Notes: generated by a model not told the origin, from the sequence alone. Counted from the first letter of the stretch, positions 1 through 6,263 are shown. The stretch: DNA of 8,609 bases from Alphaproteobacteria bacterium (GCA_030424705.1 JAUHWJ010000053.1:1-8609), one strand, 5' to 3'. Translations and numbers: made by a program.

Positions 1-1926
1 GCCGGCGTCGCCCACGGCCGCTCGGAGGAGACGGGGGAGCCGGGTTTCGAGGGCCGCTTCCTGCCCCAGGCGCAGGGCGAGGAGGCGCTGATGGGTCTCC
101 GCACCCCGCGCTTCCTCACCGAGGCGGGGCGGATCGCCGCCGGGCAGAGCGCGCCCTCGCTGGAGGTGGATGCCCCGGCGGCGGCGGCCTCGCTCCGCGC
201 CCTCGTCGCCGCCGCCGAGCGCGCGCTCGGCGAGGCGTGCCGGGTGGAGTTCACGCTGGAGGGCGGACGACTCTTTCTTCTGGACGCGCAGCCGCTCCGG
301 CCGACGCCCCGCGCGGCGGTGCGGATCGCCGTCGATCTCGTCGAGGCGGGCGCGATCGGGCGGGACGACGCGCTCCTCAGGATCGACCCTGCCGGGCTCG
401 TCGCCCATCTCCATCCCGCGGTCGCGGCGGGGGCGCGGCGCGACGTGATCGGGAAGGGCCTTCCGGCCTCCCCCGGCGCGGCGACCGGCGCCGTCGTCTT
501 CTCGCCCGAGGCGGCGGAGGCGCTCGCCGCGCGGGAGGAGCCGGCGATTCTCGTCCGGATCGAGACGAGCCCGGAGGATATCCGCGGCATGCACGCCGCC
601 GCCGGGGTGCTGACCGTACGCGGCGGCATGACGAGCCACGCCGCGGTGATCGCCCGCGGCCTCGGCGCGCCCTGCGTCGTCGGCGCCTCCGACATCGCGC
701 TCGACCTCGAGGCGCGGATGATGACGGCGGCGGACGGACGAGTGTTCCGCGAAGGCGATGTCGTGACCATCGACGGCGCCGCGGGCGAGGCGCTCGCCGG
801 CGCGCCGCGGCTGGTGCGGCCGGAGCTTTCCGGCGCCTTCGAGACGCTGATGGGATGGGCGGACGAGGTGCGCCGCCTGAAGGTGCGCGCGAACGCCGAC
901 ACCGGGCAGGACGCCCGCGTCGCGATCGGCTTCAACGTGGACGGGATCGGGCTCTGCCGCACCGAGCACATGTTCTTCGACAAGAAGCGCATCACGGTCA
1001 TGCGCCGCATGATCCTCGCCGAGAAGGAGGCGGACCGGCGCGCGGCGCTGGCCGAGCTCCTGCCGATGCAGCGGGCGGACTTCCGCGAGCTCTTCGAGAT
1101 CATGGCGGGGCTCCCGGTCACGATCCGCCTGCTCGACCCGCCGCTCCACGAATTCCTGCCGCATGGCCCGCGGGAGATGGCGGAGCTCGCCGAGGCGATG
1201 GGCTTGCCGCTCAAGGTCGTCACGCGCCGGGCGGAGGAGATGCGGGAATTCAACCCGATGCTGGGCAAGCGCGGCTGCCGCGTCGGCGTCGCCTTCCCCG
1301 AGATCTACGAGATGCAGGCGCGCGCGGCCTTCGAGGCGGCGGTCGAGGCCGGGCGGGCGACAGGTGAGCCCGTGATCCCCGAGATCATGATCCCCCTCGT
1401 CTCCGCCAACCGGGAGATGGAGCTGCTGGCCCGTGTGGTCGAACGGGTGGCCGAGCAGGTGCGGGCGGAGAGCGGGGCGGCGCTCCGCTACAAGATCGGG
1501 GCGATGGTGGAGACGCCGCGCGCCGCCCTCCGGGCCGGGGATATCGTCGGCTCCGCCGAGTTCCTCTCCTTCGGCACCAACGACCTGACGCAGATGACTT
1601 ACGGCCTCAGCCGGGACGACGCCGGCCGCTTCATGCGGGACTATGTGGCCAAGGGCGTCTTCCCTGAGGATCCGTTCCACTCGCTCGATGTCGAGGGGGT
1701 GGGCGAGCTCCTGCTGATCGCCACGGAGCGGGGCCGGCGCGCGCGCCCCGGTCTCACGCTCGGCCTCTGCGGCGAGCATGGCGGCGACCCGGCCTCGATC
1801 CGCTTCTGCGAACTGGCGGGGTTCGACTACATCTCCTGCTCCCCGTTCCGCCTGCCGATCGCCCGGCTCGCCGCGGCGCAGGCGCGGCTGCTCGCGGAGC
1901 GGCGCGATCAGGGCGATTCGCGATAA
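1..1926 (+). CDS. ppdK: Pyruvate phosphate dikinase-like PEP-binding protein, 5'-truncated by the window
   Basis: The reading frame is open from base 1, so the N-terminal part of the ATP-grasp domain lies outside; about 641 residues are visible and typical PPDKs are near 870-890. PPDK interconverts pyruvate, ATP and phosphate with PEP, AMP and PPi in the cytoplasm. Seen, in window residue numbers: the end of the ATP-grasp domain (AQGEE at 24-28, EFTLE at 83-87); the swivelling phosphohistidine domain with GGMTSHAAV and His213; and the PEP/pyruvate barrel with GLCRTEHMFF, RLLDPPLHEF, RGCR, AMVETPRA, GTNDLTQMTYG and CGEHGGDP (catalytic Cys590). The carboxyl two domains look fully functional. 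Compared with the Clostridium symbiosum enzyme, the ATP-site residues Asp321, Gln335 and Arg337 appear replaced by Arg81, Asp95 and Gln97, and Asp280 by Glu. It may therefore be a divergent PEP-binding paralogue rather than a true dikinase. The family is certain; the exact activity is not. Confidence 0.9.
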   Translation, partial: AGVAHGRSEETGEPGFEGRFLPQAQGEEALMGLRTPRFLTEAGRIAAGQSAPSLEVDAPAAAASLRALVAAAERALGEACRVEFTLEGGRLFLLDAQPLRPTPRAAVRIAVDLVEAGAIGRDDALLRIDPAGLVAHLHPAVAAGARRDVIGKGLPASPGAATGAVVFSPEAAEALAAREEPAILVRIETSPEDIRGMHAAAGVLTVRGGMTSHAAVIARGLGAPCVVGASDIALDLEARMMTAADGRVFREGDVVTIDGAAGEALAGAPRLVRPELSGAFETLMGWADEVRRLKVRANADTGQDARVAIGFNVDGIGLCRTEHMFFDKKRITVMRRMILAEKEADRRAALAELLPMQRADFRELFEIMAGLPVTIRLLDPPLHEFLPHGPREMAELAEAMGLPLKVVTRRAEEMREFNPMLGKRGCRVGVAFPEIYEMQARAAFEAAVEAGRATGEPVIPEIMIPLVSANREMELLARVVERVAEQVRAESGAALRYKIGAMVETPRAALRAGDIVGSAEFLSFGTNDLTQMTYGLSRDDAGRFMRDYVAKGVFPEDPFHSLDVEGVGELLLIATERGRRARPGLTLGLCGEHGGDPASIRFCELAGFDYISCSPFRLPIARLAAAQARLLAERRDQGDSR

Positions 1927-1940
1927 CAATCTGTAGCTTG

Positions 1941-1955
1941 ACGAAATTGTTTCGT
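1941..1955. repeat. Short inverted repeat after the PPDK-like gene
   Basis: ACGAAA and TTTCGT form a 6-bp dyad around a TTG loop, 14 bases past the stop codon of the PPDK-like gene. The motif TTCGTG recurs at 1969-1974. The stem is AT-rich and no clear T-run follows, so it is a weak candidate for a terminator and could equally be a binding site. Confidence 0.25.
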
Positions 1956-2061
1956 GATCTTTCGACGATTCGTGCAGATTGTGATTAACCCATGGGCGCC
2001 CGGGGCGGATTCCGATTGACCGAAAGGCGCCTTTTCCGCTTCACACGACGTTAACGATTGC

Positions 2062-2161
2062 CGCGCCCGGCAGAACGCCCGGCGCTTTCTGTCCATGGAG
2101 ACGATGAGGGGTTCGCCAACCCCGCTGCCCGTAGCGCCAGACCCGCGCCGGGCGTTTTCTG
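2062..2161 (+). promoter_or_regulatory. Structured 5' leader of the cell wall hydrolase gene
   Basis: CAGAACGCCCGGCGC at 2071-2085 pairs with GCGCCGGGCGTTTTCTG at 2145-2161. The core is ten perfect GC-rich pairs (2076-2085 with 2145-2154), extended by five further pairs if two T bases bulge. Inside the loop are a perfect 6-bp hairpin (GGGGTT, loop CGCC, AACCCC; 2108-2123) and a 4-bp one (CGCT/AGCG, 2123-2136). A second copy of the left arm, CGCCCGGC at 2064-2071, could compete for the same right arm. The right arm is followed by TTTT and then at once by the GAAGGG ribosome binding site of the hydrolase (start 2173). This layout suits a terminator/attenuator, a translation-controlling fold, or a small RNA of about 90 nt ending in its own terminator. 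I do not recognise a known riboswitch class. Confidence 0.45.
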
Positions 2162-2172
2162 AAGGGTTCCGC

Positions 2173-2967
2173 ATGTCGCCTCGTTTCGCCCGCTTCGTTC
2201 CTCTGGCCGCCCTCGGGGTGGCGTCGGTTCTGAGCCTCTCCGCCGCTCCGTCCGCGGCGGAACAGTCGGGCAGGGAGGCGGCGGCTCCCTCCGCCCAGGT
2301 CCTAGCGCTCCTTCAGGCGGAGCGCTCCGCCTTCCGGACGCTCGAGAGCGACGCGGTCTTCGCCCGCACGGGGCGCCTGCCGGCCAGCCCCGTCCGCTTC
2401 TCGCCCGGCGCGATCTCCGACCCCGATCTCGACACGCTGGCGCAGGAGGATGCGCTGGCCGCCGCGCTGGCGGAGGCGACGCGCGGGATGGACGTGAACG
2501 AGGTCGTCTCCGTCTCTTCCGCCTCGCTCGACGCCATCGCCGAGGGGGTGGACCAGCGCGAGCTGCGCTGCCTCGCCGAGGCGGTCTATTTCGAGTCGCG
2601 GGGCGAAGACACGAAGGGCCAGCTCGCCGTCGCCGAGGTGATCCTCAACCGGGTGGACAGCCGCGCCTATCCGTCCTCCGTCTGCGCCGTCGTCACCCAG
2701 GGGAGCGACAGGCGCAACGCCTGCCAGTTCTCCTATGCCTGCGACGGCAAGGCGGAGCGGGTGGCGAACCGCGCGGCCTTCGTGAAGGCGGCGAAGGTCG
2801 CGAAGATGATGCTCGCGGGCCGGCCCCGGGTCATCACCGGCGGGGCGACGCATTTCCACACCACCGCGGTCAACCCGCGCTGGGCGCGCAAGCTGACCGA
2901 GACGACCCGGATCGGCGCCCATATCTTCTACCGCTTCCCCACGCGCGTATCCTCGAACGACAGCTGA
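2173..2967 (+). CDS. Exported cell wall hydrolase, SleB/CwlJ (Hydrolase_2) family
   Basis: 264 residues. I chose ATG 2173 over the in-frame ATG 2095 because GAAGGG lies 6 nt upstream and the protein then begins with a proper signal peptide: MSPRFARF, a hydrophobic stretch at about 9-24, and likely cleavage after APSAA (residue 29). The first 78 bases of the longer frame coincide with the structured leader. Residues 30-130 are a low-complexity linker region. The hydrolase domain spans about 132-256: [12 protein letters not shown] at 134-145 (the conserved Glu pair expected at the active site), a Cys pair at 171 and 184, QFSYACDG at 185-192, [13 protein letters not shown] at 226-238 and GAHIFYRF at 248-255. 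The family includes spore-cortex lytic enzymes of Bacillus; in alphaproteobacteria, which do not make spores, it presumably trims peptidoglycan in the periplasm. It lies on the same strand as the PPDK-like gene but 246 bp away, so it probably has its own promoter. Confidence 0.9.
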   Translation: MSPRFARFVPLAALGVASVLSLSAAPSAAEQSGREAAAPSAQVLALLQAERSAFRTLESDAVFARTGRLPASPVRFSPGAISDPDLDTLAQEDALAAALAEATRGMDVNEVVSVSSASLDAIAEGVDQRELRCLAEAVYFESRGEDTKGQLAVAEVILNRVDSRAYPSSVCAVVTQGSDRRNACQFSYACDGKAERVANRAAFVKAAKVAKMMLAGRPRVITGGATHFHTTAVNPRWARKLTETTRIGAHIFYRFPTRVSSNDS

Positions 2968-2968
2968 C

Positions 2969-3033
2969 GCCGCAAGGCGCCGCCCCCGGCGCTTCCGGCG
3001 CCGGTTCCGCGCGCGCTGCGCGCCCTTTGCGGC
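2969..3033 (+). terminator. Compound GC-rich fold after the hydrolase gene
   Basis: It begins 2 bases after the hydrolase stop codon. An outer imperfect stem (2969-2980 with 3020-3033, two bulges) encloses two hairpins: a perfect 7-bp stem CCGGCGC/GCGCCGG with loop TTCCG (2986-3004) and a 5-bp stem GCGCG/CGCGC with loop CTG (3011-3023). The two full structures share bases at 3020-3023, so they may be alternatives. There is no T-run after it, which weakens the terminator reading. Confidence 0.3.
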
Positions 3034-3066
3034 GGCAAGAGGGCGCCAGAGCGGGGGAGGGCGTAG

Positions 3067-3447
3067 ATGCGGGGTTCGGAAGTCGGCGCGGCGGGGCCTG
3101 ACCGCATCTTCCTCCGCGACCATGTGGCGGAAGTCGAGATCGGGGCCTATCCGGAGGAATTCGGGAGGCCACAGCGGCTGCGGTTCTCCGTGGAGCTGGA
3201 CGTCCAGCCCTTCGCGGCGGATGCGCCGGACGAGGAGGGGAGCGTCGTCTCCTACGACCTCATCCTTCATGCGATCCGCGATCTCGCGGAGGGGTCTCGG
3301 ATGAAGCTGCTGGAGACCTTCGCGGCGCGGCTCGCCGCGCGGCTTCTCGCCCATCGCGGCGTCCTCGCCGCGCGCATCCGGATCGAGAAGCTGGACCGGG
3401 TCTCGGGATCGCTCGGCGTGGAGATCGAGCGGCGGGCGCTCAGATGA
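3067..3447 (+). CDS. folB: Dihydroneopterin aldolase (FolB)
   Basis: 126 residues, the normal size for the family. It converts 7,8-dihydroneopterin to 6-hydroxymethyl-7,8-dihydropterin plus glycolaldehyde in folate synthesis, in the cytoplasm, as a ring-shaped oligomer. Seen: EIGAYPEE at 24-31 (pterin-pocket loop), VVSYDLI at 60-66 with the conserved Tyr63, LLETFAARLA at 81-90 with the pterin-anchoring Glu83, and RIEKLDR at 105-111 with Lys108, which matches the catalytic lysine position. A strong ribosome binding site, GGGGAGG at 3054-3060, sits 6 nt before ATG 3067. It stands alone here: the next gene is on the opposite strand and overlaps its last 8 bases, so the folP and glmM genes that often follow folB in relatives are not present. 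The first 12 residues are poorly conserved in character. Confidence 0.85.
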   Translation: MRGSEVGAAGPDRIFLRDHVAEVEIGAYPEEFGRPQRLRFSVELDVQPFAADAPDEEGSVVSYDLILHAIRDLAEGSRMKLLETFAARLAARLLAHRGVLAARIRIEKLDRVSGSLGVEIERRALR

Positions 3448-4333
3448 CGATGCGCTCGCCCCGGTCAGCAACGCGCTCCGGGGCGGCGAGGAGTTCGGCG
3501 ACGGGGCGGCGCAGCGCCTCCGCCGCGGCATCGTGCATCTCGGGCGAGGGATAGTAGCGGTTCTCCGTCACCGGCATGCCGAAGGGCGTCTGAAGCACGG
3601 GCGCGCCGCCCTTCGTCAGGTCCTGCGGCATCCCCTTGGACGTCACGCAATAGACGACCTCGTCGGCCAGCGGGCTCACCGCGTCGATCATCTCCTGATC
3701 GACGAACTGGGGATATTTCAGCGCCGGGTTCTCCGCCGTCACCTTCGGCCCCTCGTTCGGGCTCCGCTCGGAGAACCAGAGGAGGACGCGCTTGGTCTGG
3801 ATCGACTGGAGGAGGACGCGGGTGCGCGCGACCCAGGCCGTCTTCAGCTCGGTCTCGACGGCGAGGAACTTCTCCGGGTCGTCCTCCGCGATCTGGTTCA
3901 GCATGTTGTGGGCGTAGGTGAAGGTCTCGAAATCGACATGGGGGAAGAGATCCTCCAGCGCCTTCGAGACGGCCTCGATCTGCGCGTTCCGCGCCAGCTT
4001 CACCTTGAAGAGCCGGTTGGAGAGGGAGCGGGCGCTCATCACCTGCACGACGCAGAGATCGGCGGCGGAGGCGGCCTCCAGCACTTCCGAATCGCGGAGG
4101 AAGAAGCCCGGCCCGGCGTTCGCGGTGCCGAAATTCACGACCTGCCGGCCCAGCATCTCCCCGAGAAGGGCCGGGAACGGCTTCTCCACGTAGCGCCCGA
4201 AGGTCTGCGCCCCGCCGATGCAGGCGATATAGGGCTGCGAGAGATCGGGCTTCGGCCCGCGATAGACCTGGGAGAGGCGGCCCCAGACATAGCCGTCATA
4301 GTCGATGAAGGCCTGATCGGGTTTCTGATACAT
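3440..4333 (-). CDS. DUF6473-like protein of unknown function
   Basis: 297 residues with no signal peptide and no membrane segment. The opening pattern (DYDGYVWGRLSQVYRGP at 11-27, PYIACIGGAQTFGRYV at 34-49, PFPALLGEMLG at 52-62, VNFGTANAGPGFFL at 65-78, CVVQVMSARSLSNRLF near 93-108) matches from memory the DUF6473 family common in Rhodobacteraceae, where GGSETYGR-like and VNxGxxNAG-like motifs are typical. The two Gly-rich motifs after a predicted strand recall the block I and block II order of SGNH-type hydrolases, but no clear catalytic triad is visible, so I claim no activity. Start ATG 4331-4333 has GGAG 8 nt upstream. Its 3' end overlaps folB by 8 bp, tail to tail. GC content and codon use match the core genome. 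Confidence 0.7.
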   Translation of the reverse strand: MYQKPDQAFIDYDGYVWGRLSQVYRGPKPDLSQPYIACIGGAQTFGRYVEKPFPALLGEMLGRQVVNFGTANAGPGFFLRDSEVLEAASAADLCVVQVMSARSLSNRLFKVKLARNAQIEAVSKALEDLFPHVDFETFTYAHNMLNQIAEDDPEKFLAVETELKTAWVARTRVLLQSIQTKRVLLWFSERSPNEGPKVTAENPALKYPQFVDQEMIDAVSPLADEVVYCVTSKGMPQDLTKGGAPVLQTPFGMPVTENRYYPSPEMHDAAAEALRRPVAELLAAPERVADRGERIVI

Positions 4334-4467
4334 CGCGCACGCTCCAGCTTCCGGCGGGGCCAGTCTCGCGCCCTTCGGTGAAGGCCGGGTTAAACGGAGC
4401 GCGGGAGGCGCGCCATCCGCCCTGCGGGAGCCGGCCGGGCGGGGCCTCCGTCAAGCCGCCTCGCGGG

Positions 4468-4481
4468 GCGTGTGCACACGC
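4468..4481. promoter_or_regulatory. Perfect 14-bp palindrome GCGTGTGCACACGC
   Basis: An uninterrupted self-complementary sequence in the divergent gap between the DUF6473-like gene (- strand) and the Rhs fragment (+ strand). TGTGCA is repeated directly after it, at 4482-4487. Size and position fit a binding site for a dimeric regulator; no family can be named. Confidence 0.35.
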
Positions 4482-4500
4482 TGTGCAAGGGGTTCAAATA

Positions 4501-4523
4501 TCTGATACGATTATATTATCAGA
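4501..4523. promoter_or_regulatory. AT-rich dyad TCTGATA/TATCAGA upstream of the Rhs fragment
   Basis: Perfect 7-bp arms (4501-4507 and 4517-4523) separated by 9 bases, all within an AT-rich island of about 35 bp in otherwise very GC-rich DNA. The spacing is typical of a helix-turn-helix operator, and the island could hold a -10 element (TATTAT at 4514-4519), although no good -35 sits at 16-18 bp. It is 43 bp from the start of Rhs homology and might also be an old recombination scar. Confidence 0.35.
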
Positions 4524-4565
4524 AATAGCGTCCGGAAAACGCGCACGCCCCGCGCGCCCGGTTTC

Positions 4566-4608
4566 TCCGTGCTCCACCGGGACCATCTCGCCACGGTGAA
4601 GGCGATCA
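4566..4608 (+). repeat. Left copy of the 43-bp Rhs-core direct repeat
   Basis: Matches 6221-6263 at 41 of 43 positions in the same orientation and the same codon phase; it encodes [14 protein letters not shown]. It is also the leftmost recognisable Rhs sequence, so it marks the left edge of the island. Confidence 0.85.
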
Positions 4609-5417
4609 CGGACCATGCCGGGGTCCCGTCAGTGGTGCGCGCCTTCACGCCCTATGGCGACGGGGAGGGGCTGGAGACGGCGAAGCCGGGCGCGGCGCAG
4701 CCCGAATCGAAGGGCTATATCGGCGAGCGGTTCGACCCGGAGACGGGGTTCCAATACCTTAACGCCCGATACTACGACCCCGTTCTCGCCCGCTTCATCC
4801 AGCCGGACTGGTGGGAGGTGACCGAGCCGGGCGTGGGGACGAACCGCTACGCCTATGCGCTCAACGATCCGGTGAATATGAGCGATCCGAGCGGGCATGC
4901 GATCGGAGACCCATCACCTAGTGCAGACGGGGTTGGTGGCAGTCTTGATGACGGTTGTGGAGGGTGCGTCGGCGCCCATGATCGCGACGCCGTGACCGAA
5001 GCAGGCCTTTCGGGCTTCGCTTCCGAAATTGACAGATCACGAGAAAGAGCTGCTGCCGAGGCCCAACTGGAAACTGGCCGCGCTGTCGCCGTCTATGGGC
5101 CTGAGGCGGTCGTAGGCGGGTTTCTTGCAGGGGGTTTTCGCGCCGCCGCTGCCGCATTCGCAAGAGAAGCGGTTGAGGTACCTCCTCAGGAGGCTGTACA
5201 AGAATCATCAACGAGCAGATTCTCGTTGTCCGACGACGAAATAGCAAACATCCAAAGGGCAATCGATGAGCAGTTTCATGGGAAAGTCGTCGAAAGACCA
5301 CTTCCCGGCGAAGTGGTTTCGAACTCAAGAAACGTTCCGTCTATTGAATCCCCTCCTCCTAGTGGCCGCGTCGGGCTTGTTGAAGCTATCGGAAACCTTC
5401 TTGGGGCATTTTTCTAA
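4569..5417 (+). CDS. Rhs core C-terminus with variable tip (putative toxin), 5'-truncated
   Basis: 282 residues from GTG 4569, which reads as an internal Val in Rhs proteins, so this is probably the end of a lost larger gene; the frame is open back to 4506 without an ATG. Residues 1-110 are Rhs core: [13 protein letters not shown] at 3-15, [20 protein letters not shown] at 50-69, RFIQPD at 75-80, [19 protein letters not shown] at 92-110. This is the conserved repeat-associated core ending in the DPxG-type motif where Rhs tips are released. Residues 111-282 are the variable tip, which I do not recognise: a Gly/Cys-rich start, a charged helix (about 142-160), a hydrophobic Ala/Gly stretch (about 163-190), then a polar end starting [11 protein letters not shown]+C falls from just after the core motif. 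By analogy with Rhs/CDI toxins the tip would be a toxic enzyme delivered into rivals, neutralised by the product of the gene 22 bp downstream. Whether it is expressed without a full core is doubtful. Confidence 0.7.
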   Translation: MLHRDHLATVKAITDHAGVPSVVRAFTPYGDGEGLETAKPGAAQPESKGYIGERFDPETGFQYLNARYYDPVLARFIQPDWWEVTEPGVGTNRYAYALNDPVNMSDPSGHAIGDPSPSADGVGGSLDDGCGGCVGAHDRDAVTEAGLSGFASEIDRSRERAAAEAQLETGRAVAVYGPEAVVGGFLAGGFRAAAAAFAREAVEVPPQEAVQESSTSRFSLSDDEIANIQRAIDEQFHGKVVERPLPGEVVSNSRNVPSIESPPPSGRVGLVEAIGNLLGAFF

Positions 5418-5439
5418 GACAAGATGAGGAAGACTAAGA

Positions 5440-5874
5440 GTGTTTCGAAGACTTCAACGGGCGAGAAACTCTTGGGCTTGTGACAAGGCCCAGAATCTGA
5501 TTCATTCTGGTAAATTTTTGGAGGCAAAGGAGGTCTTGCTTAGCGAAGAATTCATCGATGAATTTGGGCGGTATTCGAAAATACTTTGCGCTTATTGCTT
5601 GCTTCGATTGAGACGCAAAGAGGCTGCTGGGGAGCTTTATTTGAGTGTTGCGAAGTTGGAGACTCAAGATCGGGCGATAAGGAGTGAAGACGATCACCGC
5701 TTCACTATAAGTTATTGTGAGGTGATGGCGGAGTTTTGCTTTCTAGCGACATCTGACCCGACGGATTTATCCAATCGAATTGCTAGCTTGGCCAAAATGC
5801 CGGTGAGTAGGAGGGTCAAGAAAATGTTCCCGCTTCCGATAGTTAGTCTTCCAATTTTTCGGGGCACCTCGTGA
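5440..5874 (+). CDS. Small helical protein, putative immunity protein to the Rhs tip
   Basis: 144 residues, beginning 22 bp after the tip gene. GTG 5440 is the only plausible start: an in-frame stop at 5425-5427 closes the frame upstream, and GAGG(A) at 5426-5430 lies 9 nt before it. There is no signal peptide. The N-terminal half looks like two or three amphipathic helix pairs in the manner of a TPR or similar solenoid (AQNLIHSGKFLEAKEVLL at about 17-34, ILCAYCLLRLRRKEAAGELY at about 48-67). The C-terminal part is basic, then hydrophobic (VSRRVKKMF, PLPIVSLPIF). G+C is about 45% in a 60-base sample, far below the flanking genes, with many codons rare in them. The immunity role is inferred only from position directly behind an Rhs tip and from the shared low G+C; I recognise no named immunity family. 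Confidence 0.6.
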   Translation: MFRRLQRARNSWACDKAQNLIHSGKFLEAKEVLLSEEFIDEFGRYSKILCAYCLLRLRRKEAAGELYLSVAKLETQDRAIRSEDDHRFTISYCEVMAEFCFLATSDPTDLSNRIASLAKMPVSRRVKKMFPLPIVSLPIFRGTS

Positions 5875-5960
5875 AATCTTTGGTGATAGATATAAGTATT
5901 CATATAGACCTTTTGTTGAATCAAGCCGTATGGAGAAATTGCTCATGTGAATTGATTTTG

Positions 5961-6263
5961 GCTCGCCGCACCTACACCGGCCTCGGCGGGCGGAGCGTCG
6001 CCTATGACGGGGAGAACCGGCCGGTTTCGGTGACCCATAACGGCGTGACGACGTCCTACGCCTACGGGCCGGACGGCTCCCGCGTGCGGAAGGTCTCGGG
6101 CGGGCATACGACGCTCTGGCTTGGCGCGGATGTGGAGATCCGGCCAAGGGCGCGATCCTGAAGCACGTCCACCCCGACATCCGCTTCACCACGGCGGCGG
6201 GGACGGGGACGCATCGGCTCTCCGTGCTCCACTGGGATCATCTCGCCACGGTGAAGGCGATCA
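5961..6263 (+). pseudogene. Orphan Rhs core fragment with a frameshift
   Basis: Reads RRTYTGLGGRSVAYDGENRP, then VSVTHNGVTTSYAYGPDGSR and VRKVSGGHTTLWLGADVEI: a typical YD/RHS repeat and the linker after it. The frame breaks at about 6137-6141. The homology continues one frame over as PAKGAILKHVHPDIRFTTAA and ends in [14 protein letters not shown] at 6263. A loss of one GATC from an original GAGATCGATCCGG would explain the break. It has no start codon of its own, no tip domain and no stop in the core frame; it begins abruptly where AT-rich DNA behind the immunity candidate ends and stops abruptly at the end of the PaiB gene. In a normal Rhs protein this segment precedes the core part found at 4566-4898, so the order on the chromosome is permuted. 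Confidence 0.8.
6221..6263 (+). repeat. Right copy of the 43-bp Rhs-core direct repeat
   Basis: Same as 4566-4608 apart from two C-to-T changes; one turns the Arg of LHRDH into Trp (LHWDH), the other is silent. Rhs homology ends exactly with this repeat, which also contains the stop codon of the PaiB gene on the other strand. Confidence 0.85.

Noticed and set aside
1985..2060. TTAACC- and TTAACG-type half-sites that resemble CtrA binding sites
   Set aside because: The two TTAA elements are 66 bp apart rather than separated by 7 bases, so no full CtrA site is present.
2095..2172. Upstream ATG start for the cell wall hydrolase
   Set aside because: It would put 26 polar residues before the signal peptide and lacks a good ribosome binding site; the bases are better explained as the structured leader.
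2302..3531. A 409-codon open frame on the minus strand across the hydrolase and folB genes
   Set aside because: Arg/Pro-rich translation, no motifs, and it lies opposite two well-supported genes; a GC-rich antisense shadow.
3533..4381. A 282-codon open frame on the plus strand opposite the DUF6473-like gene
   Set aside because: Its translation is the usual antisense pattern of a GC-rich gene and resembles no family; the minus-strand reading has clear motifs.
4488..4500. GGGGTTCAAAT resembling a tRNA T-loop
   Set aside because: There is no matching 3' half of the T-arm and no acceptor or anticodon stem around it.
4557..4568. CCCGGTTTCTCC on the left edge resembling CCCGGTCTCC at 6270-6279 on the right edge, as a possible target-site duplication
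   Set aside because: The match needs a 2-base gap, part of it is Rhs core on the left, and such short GC-rich matches are expected by chance.
4378..4599. A 73-codon plus-strand frame running across the gap into the Rhs edge
   Set aside because: No convincing ribosome binding site, no family likeness, and it crosses the palindromes and enters the Rhs repeat in the wrong frame.
5424..5483. A 19-codon ATG frame overlapping the start of the immunity candidate
   Set aside because: Too short and without features; its region mainly supplies the ribosome binding site for GTG 5440.
5871..6161. A frame starting at GTG 5871, overlapping the immunity stop as GTGA and running into the Rhs core
   Set aside because: It joins AT-rich intergenic sequence to a core fragment that ends in a frameshift; it looks like a chance fusion rather than a translationally coupled gene.
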